Of a DNA stretch of 10,620 bases, positions 6,384-10,620 are shown in pieces. Below the pieces are notes generated by a model. That model was given only the letters and a program-made list of their open reading frames with translations. It had not been told where the DNA came from and ran no database searches. Both the position numbers and the translations under genes were made by a program. The stretch's first letter is position 1, and each line of letters opens with the position of its first letter. The DNA is from an uncultured Clostridia bacterium. GTDB taxonomy: Bacteria; Bacillota; Clostridia; Oscillospirales; Acutalibacteraceae. Location: NCBI GenBank assembly GCA_944384865.1, contig CALWVC010000037.1:1-10620 (forward strand), written 5' to 3'.

Positions 6384-6994
6384 AAGACCGGTATAATCCG
6401 GTAGATTCTGTTGCACATCCGGTTCGATATGACGGCTGCCGGTGGTGTTATCATGCGCATCTGCTTTCAGCGGCGCAGCATCCGGCCCGCGGGCTTGGCG
6501 TTGAAGCTTCGCTCAATCTTGCAAGCCGCGGACGGTATGCGCATTACAGTTATCATTTTGACGGATTTTCCTACCGGCGCATGATGCACACGGATGAGAT
6601 TAACGTCTGTGAGGATGTGCTGAACGGGTGTAAAATCAATGATATGGATGCCGCGGCGTCTGCAATTGCAGGCGGATATATGGTGCGGGAGGCTGACGGC
6701 GGCTGCAAGGTCTGTGTGCCCGCGTTTACCAAAGAGCAGAAAACGCATTTTGATCGGTGGTCGCAGGAATGCTTTGCGGCGTGTATGTCTGACTATATTA
6801 CTGCTGTAAAGCAATATGTGAGCGGATATAAAAAGCTGTTTCCTGCGCATCTGCAGGAGGATGTGACACGCGCATGCAGCAGCATGTTTGTAACATTGTT
6901 TGCAACCGTTATATGTCCGGCAGCACAGAAAAAGGGATTGTTGGCCCCGCCTGCCGCCGGAAGCATTTGTGATGTGCTGCTCGAACATGCGTGA
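6287..6994 (+). pseudogene. C-terminal part of the sigma factor protein, displaced into the -1 frame
   Basis: This frame is open from 6263; the first possible start inside it is the TTG at 6287, giving 235 residues. It has no convincing ribosome binding site and begins exactly where the upstream sigma protein loses its native look, so I read it as the downstream part of the same gene. Visible features are a helical start (ADRVRQLGVYTANKGEHELLYLYGLLALDCL), CRWC (51-54), CKVC (140-143) and a C-terminal helical region (about 155-235). The two CxxC pairs could bind metal, but this is a guess. I know of no catalytic function; a ligand- or stress-sensing domain regulating the attached sigma factor is possible. 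It ends 22 nt before the terminator palindrome. It could be a separate expressed protein only if TTG initiation works. Confidence 0.65.
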
Positions 6995-7016
6995 GTGAAA
7001 ATCTGTTTTATAATAC

Positions 7017-7050
7017 AACAAAAAGCTTCCCGCGCGGGAAGCTTTTTGTT
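7017..7050. terminator. Bidirectional terminator between convergent sigma factor and metH genes
   Basis: A perfect 34-nt palindrome centred between 7033 and 7034 has a GC-rich core (CTTCCCGCGCGGGAAG) flanked by A5 on the left and T5 on the right. It forms a stem of about 15 bp on either strand, followed by a U run. It lies between the sigma gene stop at 6994 and the metH stop, and its last base is shared with the metH TGA. Confidence 0.92.
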
Positions 7051-9473
7051 CAGTATTCAAAAATCGATTCGGCATAGCGTACAGTGTCCATCGCGTCTTT
7101 GGCATATTTATCAGCGTGGATCATATCGGCATAGGTTTGGGTCAGCACCGCGCCGCCTACCACCGTTTTACACCAGGGCGCCTGTTCGTGCAGCAGCCGG
7201 ATGGTTTGCTCCATAGACGGGACGGTTGTGGTCATCAGCGCGCTGAGTCCTACCAGCTTGACCTGATGTTGTACGGCGGCGTCAACAATGAACTGCGGAT
7301 CCACATCTTTACCCAGATCGATCACCTGGAATCCGTAGTTTTCCAACAGCACTTTTACAATATTTTTGCCGATATCGTGGATATCGCCTTTTACCGTCGC
7401 TAAAATAATCGGGCCTTTTTGCTGTTTGGGCCCGTCGGACTGCATGGCCTGTTTGGCTGCTTCAAAGGCCTGTTTGGCCGCTTCGGCGCTCATCAGAAGC
7501 TGCGGCAGAAACACGGTTCCCTGTTCAAACCCCTTTCCCACTGTGTCCAGCGCCGGGATGATATGACCGTTGATCAGCTCTAACGGCAGCAGGGATTGTA
7601 ACATGGCTTCCGCCAACTGCCCGGCATTTTTCCGCAGGCCGTGCAGGATTGCCTTAGACAGTTCAGACAGCCCGTCTTCGCGCAGCTCGGCGCTGGATTT
7701 GCCTGTGGGTACGGCTACAGGCGCGGCTGCGGCCGGCGCTGGGGTAAGCGTTGTGGCGAAGCGGATATAATCGGCACAGTTTGGATCTTGATTTGACAGC
7801 GCCAGAAACGCGTGGTAAGATTTCATCATCTCTGTGGAATATGGATTCATAATGGCGCAATCCAGCCCGTTTTGCAGCGCGAGTGCAAAAAATGCGGCGT
7901 TGATAATTTCTCGGTTGGGCAGCCCGAAAGAGATATTTGATACACCTAGACTGACCCGCAGCCCCAGTTCGTGTTTGATCCGGTAAACGGCCTGTAGGGT
8001 GGTAAGCGCGGAGGCGGTATCAGAGCTGATGGTCATCGCCAGCGGGTCAACGATGATATCCCGCGGGGCGATGCCGTATTCTGCGGCCCGGTCCCGGATA
8101 TTTTTGGCGATTTGTACCCGGCCGTCGGCTGTGTCGGGAATGCCCTGTTCGTCCAGCGTCAGCGCGATGACGGCGCCGCCATATTTTTTGACTAGCGGAA
8201 AGACCGCGTCCATACTTTCCTGCTTGCCGTTGACCGAGTTGACCAACGGTTTTCCGTTATAGATGCGCATGGCGCGTTCCATCGCCTGGGGGTCAGAGGT
8301 ATCCAGTTGCAATGGCGCGTCGGTCACACCCTGCACTTCCTGCACCACTTCACGCAGCAACACGGGCTCATCGATTTCCGGCAGACCGATATTCACATCT
8401 AAGATCTGGGCGCCGGCCTGTTGCTGTCTGACTGCTTCTTCCAGAATATATTCCAATCGGTGTTCCCGCAATGCCGCTTTCAGCTTGGGTTTGCCGGTGG
8501 GGTTGATCCGCTCGCCGATCAGGACCGGTCGTTTGCCGATTTCCACAGCGTGAGAATAGGAACTGATCAGCGTATGGCTTTTCGGGGTGACGGGTGCGGG
8601 GCGCATCTTCGAGGTGGCCTGCACCAGTGCGGCGATATGCGCCGGCGTTGTGCCGCAGCAGCCGCCGACGATCCGCGCGCCGCTTTGCACCATGCGCTTC
8701 ATGGAGGCGGCGAATACTTCAGGAGAGCAGTCAAATACTGTTTGACCGTTGACCATCTGCGGCAGGCCGGCGTTGGGATTGACGATCAGCGGAACAGAAG
8801 CATAAGAGGCCAGAACCGGAACGATCTGTTCCATCTGTTCCGGCCCAAGGCCGCAGTTCAGCCCCAGCGCGTCTACGCCCAAACCCTCCAGCAGCGCGAC
8901 CATCGCAACGGGATCTGCGCCGGTCATCAGCTGCATATTCTGATCGTATACATTGGTGACAAATACCGGCAGACTGGAATGCTCTTTGGCGGCCAATACC
9001 GCTGCTTTAGTTTCATAGGCGTCGTTCATCGTTTCGATCAGAATCAGATCCGCGCCGCAGCGCACGCCGCATTTTACCACCCGGGCATATAACTCGACCG
9101 CGTCTTCAAAACGCAGTTCGCCCAGGGGACGGAGCAGTTTGCCGGTAGGACCCAGATCCAGCGCGACATAGGCCTGCTTACCAGAGGCGGCTATGGCTGA
9201 TTTCGCAATCAAAACGGCGGCTTCGGTGAGCTGTTCTACCGAATATGCGCCGCCGTCGGGAAATCGCAGAGCGTTTACGCCAAAGGTGTTAGTGGTGAGA
9301 ATATCGCTGCCTGCTTGCAAATAATCCAGATGCACCTGCCGGACCCGATCCGGATGCAGGATGTTCCAGGTTTCGGGCAGTTCGCCGGGAGCCAGCCCGG
9401 CCGCTTGAAACATTGTGCCGGTTCCGCCGTCGAAATATAATAAGCCCTGTTTCAACTGATCCAGCAATTGCAT
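7050..9473 (-). CDS. metH: Cobalamin-dependent methionine synthase core (three modules, no reactivation domain)
   Basis: The enzyme moves a methyl group from 5-methyl-THF to homocysteine through cobalamin, giving methionine and THF. Its 807 residues contain, in order: the homocysteine/zinc barrel (1-290), with C207 in NCG and C272-C273 in GGCCGT as zinc ligands; the pterin-binding barrel (about 315-560), with IGERINPTG (319-327), QLDTSD (389-394) and SNISFGLPNR (512-521); an Ala/Pro linker (577-590); the cobalamin cap helices (about 597-680); and the cobalamin Rossmann domain, with DIHDIG (697-702) where H699 is the lower cobalt ligand. It ends there, about 400 residues shorter than E. coli MetH, and lacks the AdoMet-binding reactivation domain, which the preceding gene supplies. 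This split layout is known from Thermotoga. A GAGG site (about 9481-9487) precedes the ATG. Confidence 0.96.
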   Translation of the reverse strand: MQLLDQLKQGLLYFDGGTGTMFQAAGLAPGELPETWNILHPDRVRQVHLDYLQAGSDILTTNTFGVNALRFPDGGAYSVEQLTEAAVLIAKSAIAASGKQAYVALDLGPTGKLLRPLGELRFEDAVELYARVVKCGVRCGADLILIETMNDAYETKAAVLAAKEHSSLPVFVTNVYDQNMQLMTGADPVAMVALLEGLGVDALGLNCGLGPEQMEQIVPVLASYASVPLIVNPNAGLPQMVNGQTVFDCSPEVFAASMKRMVQSGARIVGGCCGTTPAHIAALVQATSKMRPAPVTPKSHTLISSYSHAVEIGKRPVLIGERINPTGKPKLKAALREHRLEYILEEAVRQQQAGAQILDVNIGLPEIDEPVLLREVVQEVQGVTDAPLQLDTSDPQAMERAMRIYNGKPLVNSVNGKQESMDAVFPLVKKYGGAVIALTLDEQGIPDTADGRVQIAKNIRDRAAEYGIAPRDIIVDPLAMTISSDTASALTTLQAVYRIKHELGLRVSLGVSNISFGLPNREIINAAFFALALQNGLDCAIMNPYSTEMMKSYHAFLALSNQDPNCADYIRFATTLTPAPAAAAPVAVPTGKSSAELREDGLSELSKAILHGLRKNAGQLAEAMLQSLLPLELINGHIIPALDTVGKGFEQGTVFLPQLLMSAEAAKQAFEAAKQAMQSDGPKQQKGPIILATVKGDIHDIGKNIVKVLLENYGFQVIDLGKDVDPQFIVDAAVQHQVKLVGLSALMTTTVPSMEQTIRLLHEQAPWCKTVVGGAVLTQTYADMIHADKYAKDAMDTVRYAESIFEY

Positions 9474-9499
9474 GAGAAAACCTCTTTTTCATTTAGATT

Positions 9500-10177
9500 T
9501 TACGCTTTATAGGCGCATTCGGTTTGGCTGCAGATTTCACAGCCGGTTTTACAGGCCTTGGGCCGGTCTGAGACGCCGATGACTGCCGATACCGATTTGG
9601 TGGGCAGCATCATACAGGAATCGGTCAGGTAAATGCCCGCTTTTCTGCGGGCGTCCAGCGCGGTTAAAAGCTGCGGCTGTATAGCGATCGGAAAGTCGCC
9701 ATAACCCGCGCTGAAGCGGGGGCGTAAAAACCGGTTATTTTTTTGGGCGATCGCGCGCACCTGTTCATTGAGCAGGTTACACCAGCCTTCAATAGCAGCG
9801 GAGCCCAGCGCGTCCAGTATCAGCGCGCGGGAAGGTTGAATTTTTCCGTATTTTGCAATCAGACGATCAGCGCCGGCGCCGATTGTAGCGGCAAACAACA
9901 CCGCCCGGTCGCAGCCGGAAAGGTTTTTAGACAGATCCCGGCTTTTTATTTGTAAAAAGCCAAAATCAATTTCGTCATCCCGAACAGATATGGAAATTTC
10001 ACACAGGCAGGCGGTATAGCTGACGGCGTTTTTCAGTTCACTGAGACAATCCTGTAACAGCGCGAACGTCTGTTGATCCGGTTGCGCGTGTTTATAGCCC
10101 ATATAACGCAACGCCTCGGCAATATCGATGCAGACATCGTCGGGGTTTGCTGTTTTCGTGATGACGGATAAAGCCAA
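9500..10177 (-). CDS. Free-standing methionine synthase activation (AdoMet-binding) protein
   Basis: This 225-residue protein matches the vitamin B12-dependent methionine synthase activation domain. In intact MetH that domain binds AdoMet and reductively remethylates inactive cob(II)alamin. The recognisable block is RPRFSAGYGDFPIAIQPQLL (152-171), followed by LTDSCMMLPTKSVSAVIG (184-201), which carries AdoMet-contacting residues of the family. The N-terminal part (15-150) has LFAATIGAGAD (94-104), seen in free-standing members. The C-terminus holds four cysteines in C-x3-C-x2-C-x4-C (209, 213, 216, 221), possibly a metal or redox site. The start is a TTG at 10177, with GAAAGGA 9 nt upstream; the next Met is residue 26, past conserved sequence. 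It lies 26 nt before metH and 42 nt after metF, in one operon. Confidence 0.92.
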   Translation of the reverse strand: MALSVITKTANPDDVCIDIAEALRYMGYKHAQPDQQTFALLQDCLSELKNAVSYTACLCEISISVRDDEIDFGFLQIKSRDLSKNLSGCDRAVLFAATIGAGADRLIAKYGKIQPSRALILDALGSAAIEGWCNLLNEQVRAIAQKNNRFLRPRFSAGYGDFPIAIQPQLLTALDARRKAGIYLTDSCMMLPTKSVSAVIGVSDRPKACKTGCEICSQTECAYKA

Positions 10178-10219
10178 ATCGCCCAGTCCTTTCGCACAGG
10201 ATTTTTGATCCGCCGGCGG

Positions 10220-10620
10220 TTACAGAATTTCAGACAGGTTTTGCTGAATCTTTGCAGCGACCTCCGGCTTGTTCATGGAATAAATATGAACGGCGTTGAC
10301 CCCGTTGGCAAACAGATCAATCACCTGCTCGGTGGCATAGGCGATGCCCGCCTGCTGCATGGCCGCGGGATCAGAACCGTAGCGGTCTACAATCTGTTTG
10401 AAACGCTGGGGCAGATAGGTGCCGGAAAGCTGGCAGATGCGTTTGATTTGTTTGGCGTTGGTTACCGGCATGATGCCGGCGACCACCGGAACCACAATGC
10501 CGGCCTCGCGAATTTTATATAAAAAGTTATATAAAATATTATTATCAAAAAACATCTGCGTCGTCAGAAAATCACAGCCCGCCTCAATCTTCTGTTTCAG
10601 ATAGCGTAGATCGTCGGAAA
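10220..10620 (-). CDS. metF: Methylenetetrahydrofolate reductase, C-terminal part (cut by window edge)
   Basis: The C-terminal about 133 residues are present; the gene runs off the right edge at 10620, so its start is not seen. MetF reduces 5,10-methylene-THF to 5-methyl-THF, the methyl donor used by the downstream MetH. The read-through is DLRYLKQKIEAGCDFLTTQ followed by MFFDNNILYNFLYKIREAG, then VVPVVAGIMPVTNAKQIKRI. This is the conserved barrel part of the family (GADF-TQ-FFD and PGIMP-N motifs). Later, ATEQVIDLFANGVNAVHIYSMN and a C-terminal helix end the barrel. An ATG at 10555 falls inside conserved sequence and is not the start. The stop is TAA at 10220-10222. As the first visible gene of the metF-activator-metH run, its promoter lies outside the window. 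Confidence 0.95.
   Translation of the reverse strand, partial: SDDLRYLKQKIEAGCDFLTTQMFFDNNILYNFLYKIREAGIVVPVVAGIMPVTNAKQIKRICQLSGTYLPQRFKQIVDRYGSDPAAMQQAGIAYATEQVIDLFANGVNAVHIYSMNKPEVAAKIQQNLSEIL

Noticed and set aside
6467..7105. 212-residue minus-strand frame opposite the sigma factor C-terminal part
   Set aside because: It crosses the terminator palindrome and the metH end and has no family-like motifs; it is an antisense shadow.
8421..9092. 223-residue plus-strand frame opposite metH
   Set aside because: Low-complexity His, Arg, Gln and Ala composition typical of an antisense frame of a GC-rich gene; metH is certain on the other strand.
10210..10219. CCGCCGGCGG palindrome between metF and the activator gene as a terminator
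   Set aside because: Only 10 bp with no loop and no U run in the minus-strand direction; it sits within a compact operon.

Overview
The window looks like chromosomal DNA from a moderately GC-rich Bacillota species, most likely class Clostridia. The signs are the Asp23-nusB-M22-xseA-xseB-ispA gene order, strong AGGAGG-type ribosome binding sites, several TTG starts, and a methionine synthase whose reactivation domain is a separate gene. No mobile element, CRISPR array, tRNA or rRNA was seen. Almost all of it is ordinary housekeeping DNA.

Left part (1-5210, plus strand): a near-consensus extended -10 promoter starts an operon-like run. Its genes encode an Asp23/Gls24 protein, the antitermination factor NusB, a TsaD/Kae1-like M22 paralogue, both exonuclease VII subunits (XseA, XseB), a short-chain polyprenyl (farnesyl) diphosphate synthase, a DUF212 'divergent PAP2' membrane protein and a small membrane protein of unknown function. 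Junctions are tight: two ATGA overlaps, and 1-5 nt gaps around xseB. The dxs gene that often follows ispA in Firmicutes is not here.

Middle (5211-7050): a 237-nt intergenic region holds a promoter-like TATAAT, two small inverted repeats and a strong intrinsic terminator. Then comes a sigma-70/ECF-type sigma factor with a long C-terminal extension. Its reading frame is broken at a run of five G (6272-6276), and the rest of the protein continues in the -1 frame to 6994. Adding one base at the G run would restore a single protein of about 515 residues. A perfect 34-nt palindrome then serves as a terminator shared with the convergent genes on the right.

Right part (7050-10620, minus strand): a methionine/one-carbon operon read right to left, metF (cut by the window edge), a free-standing MetH reactivation protein, and an 807-residue cobalamin-dependent methionine synthase core without its reactivation domain. 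MetF would supply 5-methyl-THF, the MetH core would pass the methyl group to homocysteine through cobalamin, and the separate protein would rescue oxidised cobalamin. The most unusual item is the broken sigma factor, with its odd leader. I did not find a clearly new multi-gene system.
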